Source of the DNA: a bacterium
Lineage (GTDB): Bacteria; Desulfobacterota; GWC2-55-46
Reading direction: 5' to 3'
DNA: 34,438 bases
NCBI GenBank assembly: GCA_004298725.1
Contig: SCQA01000094.1
Coordinates: 1 to 34,438 of the forward strand
Positions 7,726-15,832 of this stretch are shown here, piece by piece (positions within the stretch are counted from its first letter, which is position 1; every line of letters starts with the position of its first letter). Below the pieces are notes generated by a model. It searched no databases and was not told where the DNA came from. It worked only from the letters and a program-made list of their open reading frames with translations. A program made the position numbers and the translations under genes.

Positions 7726-8619
7726 ATGGAAAACATTTTAAGAAAAAAAGCAAAAGAGCTTCTTGAAACCGGCGCCGTAAAAGTGGTAATCGGCTACGGC
7801 TGGAACCGCTCAAAAACAAGGACGACTCCGGTGTTCATAACAAAACCGGAAGACGCGGACAGGCTCGTCTTCAATCCGCTCTGCGTCAACAACCTGTCCG
7901 TCTATCTTACGAGGAAGTTTAAAGACATACAAGCCCTCGGCAAGCCCGCGATAATCGCCAAGGGTTGCGACATAAAAAACATCGTGGTGCTTATAACCGA
8001 AGCGCAATTACAGCGCGAGGACGTTTTTATAATCGGCATGGTCTGCGAAGGCACGGTATATAAACAAGAACTATGGAAAGGCGAGCTTTTGCCGCAAATC
8101 ATGCCAACGAAGTGCCACAACTGCGGAGTAAGGAACCCGCACGTGGCGGACGTTATAATCGGCGAAAAGTCAACCTTTGTGCCGCCGGAAAAACCAACCG
8201 GCATGGTCTTTGACAAGATAAAAGACATTGACTCCAAAGACCAGTCAGCGCGATGGGGCTTCTGGATAAATGAATTTTCACGGTGCGTAAAGTGCTACGC
8301 GTGCAGGCAGGTCTGCTCGCTTTGCTACTGCGAGAGGTGCATAGCGGAAAAGAACATGCCGCAGTGGATAGAGACAAGCGCGCACCCGAGAGGCAATCTA
8401 TCGTGGAACCTCACAAGAGCCATGCACCTTGTGGGCAGATGCACGTTTTGCGGCGAGTGCGAAAGGGCGTGCCCTGTAAATATACCGCTGAACCTAATAA
8501 ATCAGAAGATGATACTTGTTGTGAAAGACGCTTTTAATTTTGAGTCCGGCTACGACGAAAAAACGCATCCGCCGATGATAGTCTTCAGCCCGGATGACAA
8601 AGACAACTTCATAAAGTAA
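7726..8619 (+). CDS. FlxC-like iron-sulfur protein with FrhB-like N-terminus
   Basis: I choose ATG 7726 (MENILRKKAKELLETGAVKV) over a TTG at 7678 that lies inside the previous gene; this gives 297 residues. The N-terminal half (IGYGWNRS...CDIKNIVVLI...GMVCEG) resembles the coenzyme F420 hydrogenase/dehydrogenase beta-subunit type. A CHNC pair (Cys130, Cys133) follows, then a dense stretch CVKCYACRQVCSLCYCERC starting at Cys187, and a final ferredoxin motif C239-x2-C242-x2-C245-x3-C249. Proteins like this accompany HdrA in Flx-Hdr clusters and carry electrons between the NADH-oxidising flavoprotein and MvhD/HdrA. The Flx naming is by context and family; the exact subunit letter is uncertain. 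Confidence 0.78.
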   Translation: MENILRKKAKELLETGAVKVVIGYGWNRSKTRTTPVFITKPEDADRLVFNPLCVNNLSVYLTRKFKDIQALGKPAIIAKGCDIKNIVVLITEAQLQREDVFIIGMVCEGTVYKQELWKGELLPQIMPTKCHNCGVRNPHVADVIIGEKSTFVPPEKPTGMVFDKIKDIDSKDQSARWGFWINEFSRCVKCYACRQVCSLCYCERCIAEKNMPQWIETSAHPRGNLSWNLTRAMHLVGRCTFCGECERACPVNIPLNLINQKMILVVKDAFNFESGYDEKTHPPMIVFSPDDKDNFIK

Positions 8620-8637
8620 GTTAAAAAAAGACGGTTA

Positions 8638-8662
8638 TCAATTACCGGTTATCGGTAATTGA
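8638..8662. repeat. Perfect inverted repeat between flxC- and flxB-like genes
   Basis: Arms TCAATTACC (8638-8646) and GGTAATTGA (8654-8662) are perfectly complementary around a 7-nt GGTTATC loop. The same GGTTATC words occur in other gaps (15703-15720, 26905-26930). There is no T-tract, so it is more likely a repeat-derived hairpin or mRNA stabiliser than a terminator; the operon appears to continue through it. Confidence 0.5.
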
Positions 8663-8700
8663 TACGCCGCCTTTTACGAAATGGAACAAAGGCGCGAGAG

Positions 8701-9726
8701 ATGGCGAAGACAGTTGAAAAACTTTTAAAAAAAGAAAACCTTGATAAACTCATAACCTCTGTCAAAGCTGACGGAGGCCGCTGGATTGCGCCTGTTACGG
8801 ACGCGCGCCAAGTCGTCTTCAAGGCCGTGACAAAGCATGAAGATATGGCCTCTGACTACATACTCGCAAGAAACTCTTATAAAGAGGTTCTCTTTCCGCA
8901 AACGGAAGTCATTGCCGAATACTCGGTTTCAAGAGAAGGCTCCGAGATGCACGGCGTTGAATTAACCCCGGCTGAGACTGTCGTTTTCGGGGCACGCCCC
9001 TGCGAGGCCGCAAGCCTTAAATCGCTCCGTTCGGTATTTACATGGGACTTTATTGACGAATTCTACACAAAGCGCGAGGAAAAATTAATCATCATAACCG
9101 TTGCCTGCACAAAGGCGGATGAGGCGTGCTTTTGCACCACCGTAAACATCTCGCCGGAATCAACCGAAGGCTCGGATATTTACCTTAAAGAAACCGTCAG
9201 CGGCGATTACCTTGCTCACGGCGCAACTGAAAAAGGCAAAGCATTTATGGCAAAACACGGCAATACCTTTGAAAACGCGCCAAAAGACGCGCAAACAAAA
9301 AAACTCGTCATGCCGGAAGAAATAAATGGCATTGACCTTGATAAAATTTCAGAGCGCCTTAAAAAGACCGGCCATTACGAAGACCATGTCTGGGCGGAGC
9401 TTACGAGAAAGTGCATCGGTTGCGGGGCATGCACATACGTCTGCCCGACGTGCCACTGCTTCGACATAACCGACGAAGGCACGGCCATTGAAGGCGAGCG
9501 CAGAAAGAACTGGGACTCCTGCCAGTTCGACGCCTTTACCCTGCACGCAAGCGGCCACAACCCGCGCGACACGCAGTTTAAAAGGTGGCGTAACAGGTTC
9601 ATGTGCAAAATGCACATTTACCCTGAAAAGTTTAACTCAACAGGTTGCGTCGGTTGCGGCAGATGTGTACGCGTCTGTCCGGTAAGGCTTGACATAACCG
9701 AAGTGATGGAGGCGCTGTCGAAATAA
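8701..9726 (+). CDS. FlxB-like 4Fe-4S protein (sulfhydrogenase beta/AsrA type)
   Basis: From ATG 8701 (MAKTVEKLLKKENLDKL; AAAGG 9 nt upstream) the product is 341 residues; a TTG at 8659 would add 14 but has no ribosome site. The family is the sulfhydrogenase beta subunit and AsrA-like electron-transfer proteins. The N-terminal part has FGARPCEAASLKSLRSVF and VACTKADEACFCTTV, which are typical. C-terminal clusters are CIGCGACTYVCPTCHC (from Cys238) and CVGCGRCVRVCP (from about Cys296). It pairs with the NAD(P)/FAD protein that starts 5 bp downstream, as in AsrAB and sulfhydrogenase beta/gamma pairs, and passes electrons from NAD(P)H to the Fe-S chain. Confidence 0.85.
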   Translation: MAKTVEKLLKKENLDKLITSVKADGGRWIAPVTDARQVVFKAVTKHEDMASDYILARNSYKEVLFPQTEVIAEYSVSREGSEMHGVELTPAETVVFGARPCEAASLKSLRSVFTWDFIDEFYTKREEKLIIITVACTKADEACFCTTVNISPESTEGSDIYLKETVSGDYLAHGATEKGKAFMAKHGNTFENAPKDAQTKKLVMPEEINGIDLDKISERLKKTGHYEDHVWAELTRKCIGCGACTYVCPTCHCFDITDEGTAIEGERRKNWDSCQFDAFTLHASGHNPRDTQFKRWRNRFMCKMHIYPEKFNSTGCVGCGRCVRVCPVRLDITEVMEALSK

Positions 9727-9731
9727 CCGTT

Positions 9732-10565
9732 ATGAATAATATTTATCTGCCTCAGCTTGTTACAATAGAAGATATCTACGACGAAGCACCGGACGTTAAA
9801 AGCTACCGCCTTGTGTTTAAGGACAAAGCCGTGCGCGAGGCTTTCGACTTCAAGGCAGGCCAATTCGGCCTGTACTCGGCCTTCGGCCTCGGAGAGTCGA
9901 CTTTTTGCATAGCGTCGTCGCCGACGCGCAAGGGCTATATTCAATGCACGTTCAGAAGAACAGGCCGCGTAACAGGCGGGCTTGACGAGCTTTCCATAGG
10001 CGGCACAATGGGTTTTCGCGGCCCTTACGGCAACTGGTTCCCATTGGACGAATGGAAGGGCAAGAACATTGTCTTTATCGCCGGAGGCATCGGCCTGCCG
10101 CCGGTACGCTCGGTCATATGGAACTGCCTTGACAGAAGGGAAGACTTCGGGAACATTACAATCGTTTACGGCGCAAAAACAGTTGCCGACCTCGTCTATA
10201 AAAACGAGCTTGAACACTGGGGCGGCAGGCCTGACGTAAAACTCATACAAACCGTTGACCCGGGCGGAGAGACGCCTGAGTGGAAGGGCAAAACAGGCTT
10301 CGTGCCGACGGTGCTTGAAGAGGCCGCGCCAAAAGCTGAAAATTCAATTGCCGTAACCTGCGGCCCTCCTATAATGATAAAATTCGTGCTTGCCACGCTC
10401 AAAAAACTCGGCTGGAACGACGAACAGGTCTACACAACGCTTGAAAACAAGATGAAGTGCGGCGTGGGCAAATGCGGCAGGTGCAACGTGGGCGACGTGT
10501 ATATATGCAAAGAAGGCCCGGTCTACACCGCCGCCGGAGTAAAAAAGATGTATAACGACTTTTAG
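9732..10565 (+). CDS. FlxA-like NAD(P)H/FAD oxidoreductase subunit
   Basis: This 277-residue member of the ferredoxin-NADP reductase superfamily is close in type to the sulfhydrogenase gamma subunit, AsrB and PyrK. An FAD domain comes first (FKAGQFGLYS, GESTFCIASSP, GTMGFRGPYGNWFP), then an NAD-binding domain (FIAGGIGLPPVRSVIW, TCGPPIMIKF), then a C-terminal [2Fe-2S] site CGVGKCGRCNVGDVYIC. It is the likely entry point of NADH (or NADPH) electrons for the whole array. No Shine-Dalgarno is clear; it starts 5 nt after the previous stop and may rely on coupling. Cofactor choice between NADH and NADPH cannot be read with confidence. Confidence 0.87.
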   Translation: MNNIYLPQLVTIEDIYDEAPDVKSYRLVFKDKAVREAFDFKAGQFGLYSAFGLGESTFCIASSPTRKGYIQCTFRRTGRVTGGLDELSIGGTMGFRGPYGNWFPLDEWKGKNIVFIAGGIGLPPVRSVIWNCLDRREDFGNITIVYGAKTVADLVYKNELEHWGGRPDVKLIQTVDPGGETPEWKGKTGFVPTVLEEAAPKAENSIAVTCGPPIMIKFVLATLKKLGWNDEQVYTTLENKMKCGVGKCGRCNVGDVYICKEGPVYTAAGVKKMYNDF

Positions 10566-10575
10566 GAGCTTAACC

Positions 10576-11364
10576 ATGGCAGACGACAATAAAAAACAGA
10601 AACCGCTTGCGACCGGCGACAGGACAATTCCTCCCGCCGGAGCGAAGATGATTGCCATATACATAATGGGGCGGGAATACATGGTGCCGGAAACCCTCAC
10701 CATAATGAAAGCGATTGAATACGCGGGCTATCAGTACGTGCGCGGGTGCGGGTGCAGGGGCGGCATATGCGGCGCGTGCGGCACCTTCTACCGCTTTACC
10801 GGCGACTACAAATTGCGCTCCGGACTTGCCTGCCAGACGGTAGCCGAACCGGGCATGATAATAATGCAGTTGCCGTTCTTCCCCGCCAACAGGCCGGATT
10901 ACAAACTGGAAAACATGCAGGGAACCCCGCATGAAGAACTTAGAAAGCTCTACCCGGAGGTCTTCAAGTGCGTGGGTTGCGGCACATGCTCAAGAACCTG
11001 CCCCATGGACATAGACGTAATGGATTACATCGCCCTTATGAAACGCGGCGATTTAAAAGGCGCGGCAATAAAGAGCTTTGACTGCGTCATGTGCGGGCTT
11101 TGCGCCTCGCGCTGTCCGGCGCAGATTTCGCAGTTCACGGCGGCCATGTTCGTAAGAAGGGTTTACGGAAAGCATATTCTGCCTAAAGCAGAGCACTTGA
11201 AAAAACGCGTTGAAGAAATAAAAAGCGGCAAGTACGAAAAACTGCTTAAAGAGCTTGAGGGGATGAAGCAGGAAGACGTCAAGAAGCTATACGTGGAACG
11301 CGAGAGAGAACCTGACCTTGCCGAGCCGGGCAAATGGATGCCGAAGGACACGTCTAAGCTGTAA
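10576..11364 (+). CDS. frdB: Soluble fumarate reductase iron-sulfur subunit
   Basis: This 262-residue SdhB/FrdB-like protein has a [2Fe-2S] domain with C58-x-C60, C65-x2-C68 and Cys86, and two [4Fe-4S] motifs, C132-x2-C135-x2-C138-x3-C142 and C170-x2-C173-x2-C176-x3-C180. A charged tail (about 60 residues) follows. Classical SdhB has a [3Fe-4S] cluster near the quinone; here the second cluster has all four Cys, fitting a non-quinone partner. No membrane anchor gene is nearby. TAGGAG, overlapping the previous stop, serves as the ribosome site. Thiol:fumarate reductase TfrB of methanogens fuses this part to an HdrB domain; here HdrB is a separate gene in the same array. Confidence 0.85.
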   Translation: MADDNKKQKPLATGDRTIPPAGAKMIAIYIMGREYMVPETLTIMKAIEYAGYQYVRGCGCRGGICGACGTFYRFTGDYKLRSGLACQTVAEPGMIIMQLPFFPANRPDYKLENMQGTPHEELRKLYPEVFKCVGCGTCSRTCPMDIDVMDYIALMKRGDLKGAAIKSFDCVMCGLCASRCPAQISQFTAAMFVRRVYGKHILPKAEHLKKRVEEIKSGKYEKLLKELEGMKQEDVKKLYVEREREPDLAEPGKWMPKDTSKL

Positions 11365-11387
11365 GAGCCAAGCCACAGGAGAATACG

Positions 11388-13037
11388 ATGAGCGGATATA
11401 CGCCGGAACTTAAAGAACTTATAAAAAAGGTGGAAGCCACGAGGCCCGCGAGGGTCGAGAAGGCAAGGCGCGGCGAGCACTTTCCAGCCCTCACCATGGA
11501 CGAGAGGAAGAAGTGGCTTGACAACTACCACCCCGACTTCAAGGAAGAAGGCAGGCGCGCCGTTGCCGTAGGGCCGAATATCGGCACAATAATGCCGGAA
11601 GAAGTAGCCTTCGCGCTTGAATCAACAAGCAGGCTCGACACAAAAAAAATAAACCTTTCAAAAGCCGACTATGAAACGGATTTGCTCGTTATAGGCGCCG
11701 GCGGCGCAGGCACCGCCGCGGCGCTCGCGGCGGCGGATAAAGGCCTTAAAGTAATAATTTCCAATAAGCTCCGCCACGGCGACTCGAATACCGTTATGGC
11801 CGAAGGCGGCATACAGGCCGCCGATCAGGAGAGCGACTCGCCTTACTACCATTATCTTGACGTAATCGGCGGAGGGCATTTTTCCAACAGGCCGGAGCTT
11901 GTAGCCGCGATGGCAAACGACGCGCCGCTTATAATCCACTGGCTTGAAGACCTCGGCATGATGTTCGACAAACACGCCGACGGCAGAATGGTAGTAAGGC
12001 ACGGCGGCGGCACGAGCAGAAAAAGAATGCATTCCGCCGGAGACATGACCGGCGCTGAAATAATGCGCGTTCTAAGGGACGAAGCGAAAAACCGCGCCGA
12101 AAGCATCAAGGTGCTTGAATTCTCCCCTGCCGTTGAGCTTTTACTTGACGAAAAAGGCGCCGCTTGCGGAGCGGTGCTTTATAACCTTGAAACCAAAGAA
12201 TATTACATAGTGCGCTCAAAGGCCGTTGTCATAGCCACGGGCGGCTTTGGCAGGCTCCACATACAGGGCTTTCCCACGACCAACCACTACGGCGCCACCG
12301 CCGACGGTATCGTTATAGCTTACCGCGCCGGAGCCGCGCTTGAAGACATCGAATCAACGCAATACCACCCGACCGGCGCGATATACCCGGAACAGAACGT
12401 CGGGCTTCTCATAACCGAAAAAGTCAGAGGCCTCGGCGCCCAGCTTTTAAATATTGACGGCGAGCAGTTCTGCTTTCCGCTTGAACCGAGGGACGTCGAA
12501 TCCGCCTGCATCATCAGGGAATGCACGGACATCAGCAAAGGCGTCATCACGCCGACCGGGCGCTTTGGCGTATGGCTTGACTCGCCCATGATAGACCTTC
12601 TGCACGGCGAAGGCACAATAAAAAAAGAACTGCCGGCCAAATACATTCAGTTCAAACGCTACCACATTGACATAAGCAAAGAACCTATGCTCCTCTACCC
12701 GACGTTGCACTACCAGAACGGCGGCATAAAAATAGACGCAAACGGCAGATCGGCCATTGACGGCCTTTACGCCGCAGGGGAAGTAACCGGAGGGGTTCAC
12801 GGCAGAAACCGCCTCATGGGCAACTCGCTTCTTGACATACTTGTTTTCGGAAGAAGGGCGGGCTTGAACGCCGCCGAGGCCGCCAAAACAAAGTCAAACA
12901 CCGGCAAACTAAGCCTTGCTCACGTGGATAAATTTTCCGCCGAGCTGAAAAAAGCAGGAGTTAAAAACCCGTCAGTCGGGCCGATACTTCTGCCTGACTA
13001 CGCCCCTGAACACGTAAAGACAAGACAGTGGGGTTAA
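11388..13037 (+). CDS. frdA: Soluble fumarate reductase flavoprotein subunit
   Basis: This 549-residue flavoprotein of the SdhA/FrdA family is predicted to interconvert fumarate and succinate. A roughly 95-residue N-terminal extension precedes the FAD motif GAGGAG (103-108). At the position of the covalent flavin His of SdhA (SHSVAAQGG) it reads SNTVMAEGG (Asn134), so FAD should be bound non-covalently, as in soluble fumarate reductases and L-aspartate oxidase. Catalytic-site stretches remain: YHPTGAIYP, LITEKVRGLGA, TLHYQNGGI and HGRNRLMGNSLLD. It directly follows frdB with AGGAG before the ATG. The soluble NADH-dependent fumarate reductase of Hydrogenobacter thermophilus is the closest precedent I know for such an arrangement. 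Confidence 0.87.
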   Translation: MSGYTPELKELIKKVEATRPARVEKARRGEHFPALTMDERKKWLDNYHPDFKEEGRRAVAVGPNIGTIMPEEVAFALESTSRLDTKKINLSKADYETDLLVIGAGGAGTAAALAAADKGLKVIISNKLRHGDSNTVMAEGGIQAADQESDSPYYHYLDVIGGGHFSNRPELVAAMANDAPLIIHWLEDLGMMFDKHADGRMVVRHGGGTSRKRMHSAGDMTGAEIMRVLRDEAKNRAESIKVLEFSPAVELLLDEKGAACGAVLYNLETKEYYIVRSKAVVIATGGFGRLHIQGFPTTNHYGATADGIVIAYRAGAALEDIESTQYHPTGAIYPEQNVGLLITEKVRGLGAQLLNIDGEQFCFPLEPRDVESACIIRECTDISKGVITPTGRFGVWLDSPMIDLLHGEGTIKKELPAKYIQFKRYHIDISKEPMLLYPTLHYQNGGIKIDANGRSAIDGLYAAGEVTGGVHGRNRLMGNSLLDILVFGRRAGLNAAEAAKTKSNTGKLSLAHVDKFSAELKKAGVKNPSVGPILLPDYAPEHVKTRQWG

Positions 13038-13074
13038 TAAGCGGTATTAGCGGCAAGCCAACGAAAAAAAGCTA

Positions 13075-13103
13075 TTGACAACTTCTTCAGTTTAAAGGAT
13101 AAA
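13075..13103 (+). promoter_or_regulatory. Candidate sigma-70 promoter for sucCD
   Basis: A perfect -35 TTGACA (13075-13080), a 17-nt spacer and GATAAA (13098-13103, 4 of 6 consensus bases) lie in the 101-bp gap between frdA and sucC. It would give sucCD, and perhaps korDABG, their own transcription start besides read-through. Confidence 0.5.
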
Positions 13104-13138
13104 AGATTGCCGAAAAAAATCCATCGGGGGTTCTGGGG

Positions 13139-14314
13139 ATGAACATACACGAGTATCAGGCAAAGAGCATTCTTGCCAAATTCGGCGTACCGGTGCCGAA
13201 GAGCAAAATAGCGTTTACGCCGGACGAAGCCGAAGAAAACTCAAAGGAGTTTTTAAGCGGCGAAGGAAGCGTCTGCGTTGTAAAGGCGCAGATACACGCC
13301 GGTGGCAGAGGCAAGGCAGGCGGCGTAAAACTCGCCAAATCAAGGCAGCAGGTGCGCGAGATTGCCTCGGAACTTCTCGGTAAAATCCTCGTAACTCACC
13401 AGACAGGCCCCGTCGGAAAAGAAGTCAAGAAAATACTCATCGAAGAAGGCTGTGCCATAGAAAAAGAGTTCTACATGAGCCTCGTGGTGGACAGGTCAAG
13501 CCACAAGGTGGCGCTGATGGCGTCGCGCGAAGGCGGCGTGGAAATAGAAGAAGTAGCGGCGCGCTCTCCTGAAAAAATATTAAAAGAATTCATAGACCCT
13601 GCTACCGGACTTATTCCCTTTCAAGGGCGCAAAATCGCCTTTGCCCTCGGCCTTGACAAATCGGTAATAAACAAAGCCGTATCATTCATGACTAAACTTT
13701 ACGACGCGTTTGTCGCCTCGGACTGCGCCATGCTTGAAATAAACCCTCTTGTGCTTACTAAGTCCGGCGACCTAATCGCGCTTGACGCCAAGCTCTCGTT
13801 TGACGACAACGCCCTTTTCCGCCACAAGGACATTGAAGGCATGAGAGACCTTGACGAGGAAGACCCGAAAGAAATTGAAGCTTCGCGCTACAGCCTGAAT
13901 TATGTTTCGCTTGACGGCTCCATCGGGTGCATGGTCAACGGCGCCGGCCTTGCCATGGCGACAATGGACATAATACAGCTCTGCGGCGGAAGCCCGGCTA
14001 ACTTTCTTGACGTAGGCGGCGGCGCAACCAAAGAGCAGGTAACGGCGGCGTTCAAGATACTCGTCTCAGACCCAAGGGTTAAAACAATTCTTGTCAATAT
14101 CTTCGGCGGAATAATGCGTTGCGACATCATAGCCGAGGGCATCATAGCCGCGGCAAAAGAAGTCGGCCTGAAGGTGCCGCTGGTGGTTAGGCTTCAGGGC
14201 ACTAACGTTGACAAGGGCAGAGAGCTTCTTGCCACAAGCGGGCTTAACATCATAACCGCCGAAAAGATGGACGAAGCCGCCCAAAAAGCCGTCAACGCGG
14301 CTAAAAAGGCATAG
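13139..14314 (+). CDS. sucC: Succinyl-CoA synthetase, beta subunit
   Basis: This ATP-grasp subunit of succinate-CoA ligase makes succinyl-CoA from succinate, CoA and ATP (or the reverse). It has 391 residues, the normal length. The N-terminus [20 protein letters not shown] is classic, followed by [39 protein letters not shown], and the C-terminal ligase part with [13 protein letters not shown] and [17 protein letters not shown]. It pairs with sucD 13 bp downstream. In the array it links the fumarate reductase block to the Kor enzyme. ADP versus GDP use cannot be decided by eye. Confidence 0.97.
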   Translation: MNIHEYQAKSILAKFGVPVPKSKIAFTPDEAEENSKEFLSGEGSVCVVKAQIHAGGRGKAGGVKLAKSRQQVREIASELLGKILVTHQTGPVGKEVKKILIEEGCAIEKEFYMSLVVDRSSHKVALMASREGGVEIEEVAARSPEKILKEFIDPATGLIPFQGRKIAFALGLDKSVINKAVSFMTKLYDAFVASDCAMLEINPLVLTKSGDLIALDAKLSFDDNALFRHKDIEGMRDLDEEDPKEIEASRYSLNYVSLDGSIGCMVNGAGLAMATMDIIQLCGGSPANFLDVGGGATKEQVTAAFKILVSDPRVKTILVNIFGGIMRCDIIAEGIIAAAKEVGLKVPLVVRLQGTNVDKGRELLATSGLNIITAEKMDEAAQKAVNAAKKA

Positions 14315-14327
14315 GGGGCTACATACC

Positions 14328-15203
14328 ATGAGCATACTCGTAAATAAAAACACCAGAGTTATCTGTCAGGGCATAACCGGCGAGCAGGGCACGTTCCACT
14401 CAAAACAAATGGTAGCCTACGGCACGAAGATGGTCGGCGGAGTAACGCCGGGCAAGGGCGGCTCGGATGTTGACGGCATACCGGTATTTAACACCGTTGA
14501 CGAGGCAATAAGAAAAACCGGAGCGAACGCTTCCGTAATATACGTGCCGCCGCCGTTCGCGGCTGACGCCATAATGGAAGCGGTTGACGCCGGCATTGCC
14601 CTTGTAATCTGCATAACAGAGGGAATACCGGTTATAGACATGGTCAAGGTAAGAAGGTTCATGGACGGCAAACCGTCAAGGCTTGTCGGCCCGAACTGCC
14701 CGGGCGTCATCACGCCGGATGAATGTAAAATAGGCATAATGCCCGGCCATATACACAAGAAAGGCAACGTGGGCGTGGTATCCAGAAGCGGCACCCTCAC
14801 CTACGAGGCGGTTGACCAGCTTACAAGGCTCGGCCTTGGGCAATCAACCTGCGTCGGCATAGGCGGAGACCCGGTAAACGGCACAAACTTCATTGACGTG
14901 CTTGAACTCTTTCAAAAAGACCCGGATACAAACGCCATTGTAATGATAGGAGAAATAGGCGGAAGCGCCGAGGAAGACGCCGCAGAGTTCATAAAGAAGA
15001 ACGTAACAAAACCGGTTGTCGGACATATAGCCGGCGTTGCCGCGCCAAAGGGCAAAAGAATGGGCCACGCCGGCGCGATAATATCCGGCGGCAAAGGCAC
15101 GGCTGAAGAAAAGATGGAGGCTATGTCCGCCGCTGGCATTAAGGTAACGAAAAGCACCGCTGACATCGGCAAAACAATGCTCCAAGCGCTTGCCAAAAAA
15201 TAA
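14328..15203 (+). CDS. sucD: Succinyl-CoA synthetase, alpha subunit
   Basis: This 291-residue CoA-binding subunit carries the active-site phosphohistidine His247 ([17 protein letters not shown]). N-terminal CoA-binding marks are [18 protein letters not shown] and [16 protein letters not shown] lies at 121-128. It works with SucC. AGGGGG lies upstream of the ATG. It is followed by a 291-bp gap holding several hairpins before korD. Confidence 0.97.
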   Translation: MSILVNKNTRVICQGITGEQGTFHSKQMVAYGTKMVGGVTPGKGGSDVDGIPVFNTVDEAIRKTGANASVIYVPPPFAADAIMEAVDAGIALVICITEGIPVIDMVKVRRFMDGKPSRLVGPNCPGVITPDECKIGIMPGHIHKKGNVGVVSRSGTLTYEAVDQLTRLGLGQSTCVGIGGDPVNGTNFIDVLELFQKDPDTNAIVMIGEIGGSAEEDAAEFIKKNVTKPVVGHIAGVAAPKGKRMGHAGAIISGGKGTAEEKMEAMSAAGIKVTKSTADIGKTMLQALAKK

Positions 15204-15212
15204 TATATTTTG

Positions 15213-15241
15213 TTGACGCACGTTGTTTTTGTATGGTAAAA
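15213..15241 (+). promoter_or_regulatory. Weak promoter candidate upstream of korD
   Basis: TTGACG (15213-15218) is followed after 17 nt by GTAAAA (15236-15241), or by TAAAAA one base later. The -35 is good and the -10 poor. It lies directly upstream of a hairpin-rich leader and of korD. Confidence 0.3.
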
Positions 15242-15281
15242 ATGCAGTTTCTATCAAGTTGCGCGGGTTACTCTCTGGTCA

Positions 15282-15385
15282 GTTCGCCAAAGGCGAACAA
15301 TACAAAAGGCGAAGTCCTTACCAGTTGACAAAGTCAACAAAAGTTCACGACCCATCCTGTTCGGATGGGTGCCCCGAAGGCGCCC
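15282..15385 (+). ncRNA. Candidate structured leader RNA upstream of korDABG
   Basis: Four adjacent hairpins occupy about 100 nt: GTTCGCC-AAA-GGCGAAC (15282-15298), GTTGAC-AAA-GTCAAC (15324-15338), CCCATCC-tgttc-GGATGGG (15351-15369) and GGGTGCC-ccgaa-GGCGCCC (15367-15385). The last two compete for the same GGG, so alternative folds are possible. The first two share the AAA loop. The block ends 109 nt before the korD ATG. It could be a regulatory leader, an attenuator or a repeat cluster; I do not recognise a known riboswitch class. Confidence 0.4.
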
Positions 15386-15494
15386 TGAAGTAAGGCACGA
15401 GACATATTTTTCTCTACGCGAAAGTGACGAGGACAACACAGCAGTTGGGACTTTTTCAACAACCTATAAGCCAATGACGAATACGGAGGGTTAC

Positions 15495-15698
15495 ATGGGA
15501 GAAGCCGCTTTAAAACTGCCAAACATTCGGATAAACGAAAAACTCTGCAAGGGTTGCAGTATATGCGTTGACTTTTGCCCGACCAACGTCCTTGAAATCA
15601 AAGGCACAGTAGTCGCGGTTAAAGACCTTGCCGCTTGCACGCGGTGCCAGCTTTGCGACCTCCGGTGCCCGGACTTTGCAATATCGGTTATAGATTAA
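15495..15698 (+). CDS. korD: 2-oxoglutarate:ferredoxin oxidoreductase, delta (ferredoxin) subunit
   Basis: This 67-residue two-cluster ferredoxin has CKGCSICVDFCP and CTRCQLCDLRCPDFAI. An open frame extends upstream to 15369, but ATG 15495 (MGEAALKLPNIRINEKLCKG) has GGAGG 5 nt before it, and homologous delta subunits begin about here. It moves electrons between external ferredoxin and the KorAB core. It is 134 bp ahead of korA; that gap holds GGTTATC repeats and a long-range inverted repeat (GTAGTTTA at 15732-15739, TAAACTAC at 15778-15785). Confidence 0.93.
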   Translation: MGEAALKLPNIRINEKLCKGCSICVDFCPTNVLEIKGTVVAVKDLAACTRCQLCDLRCPDFAISVID

Positions 15699-15832
15699 CG
15701 GTTATCAGTTGCCGGTTATCCGTGAACGGATGTAGTTTATACGTTTTACGACTGCACACTAACCGCCGATACCATTTTAAACTACACCACAGATTGACTT
15801 AAGAGCGGTCTGTTAGGGGAGGTTTTAAAAAC

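Noticed and set aside
9618..10250. A 210-codon minus-strand frame
   Set aside because: It lies fully antisense to the FlxB- and FlxA-like genes, whose motifs and codon use are convincing. It has no ribosome site or family likeness.
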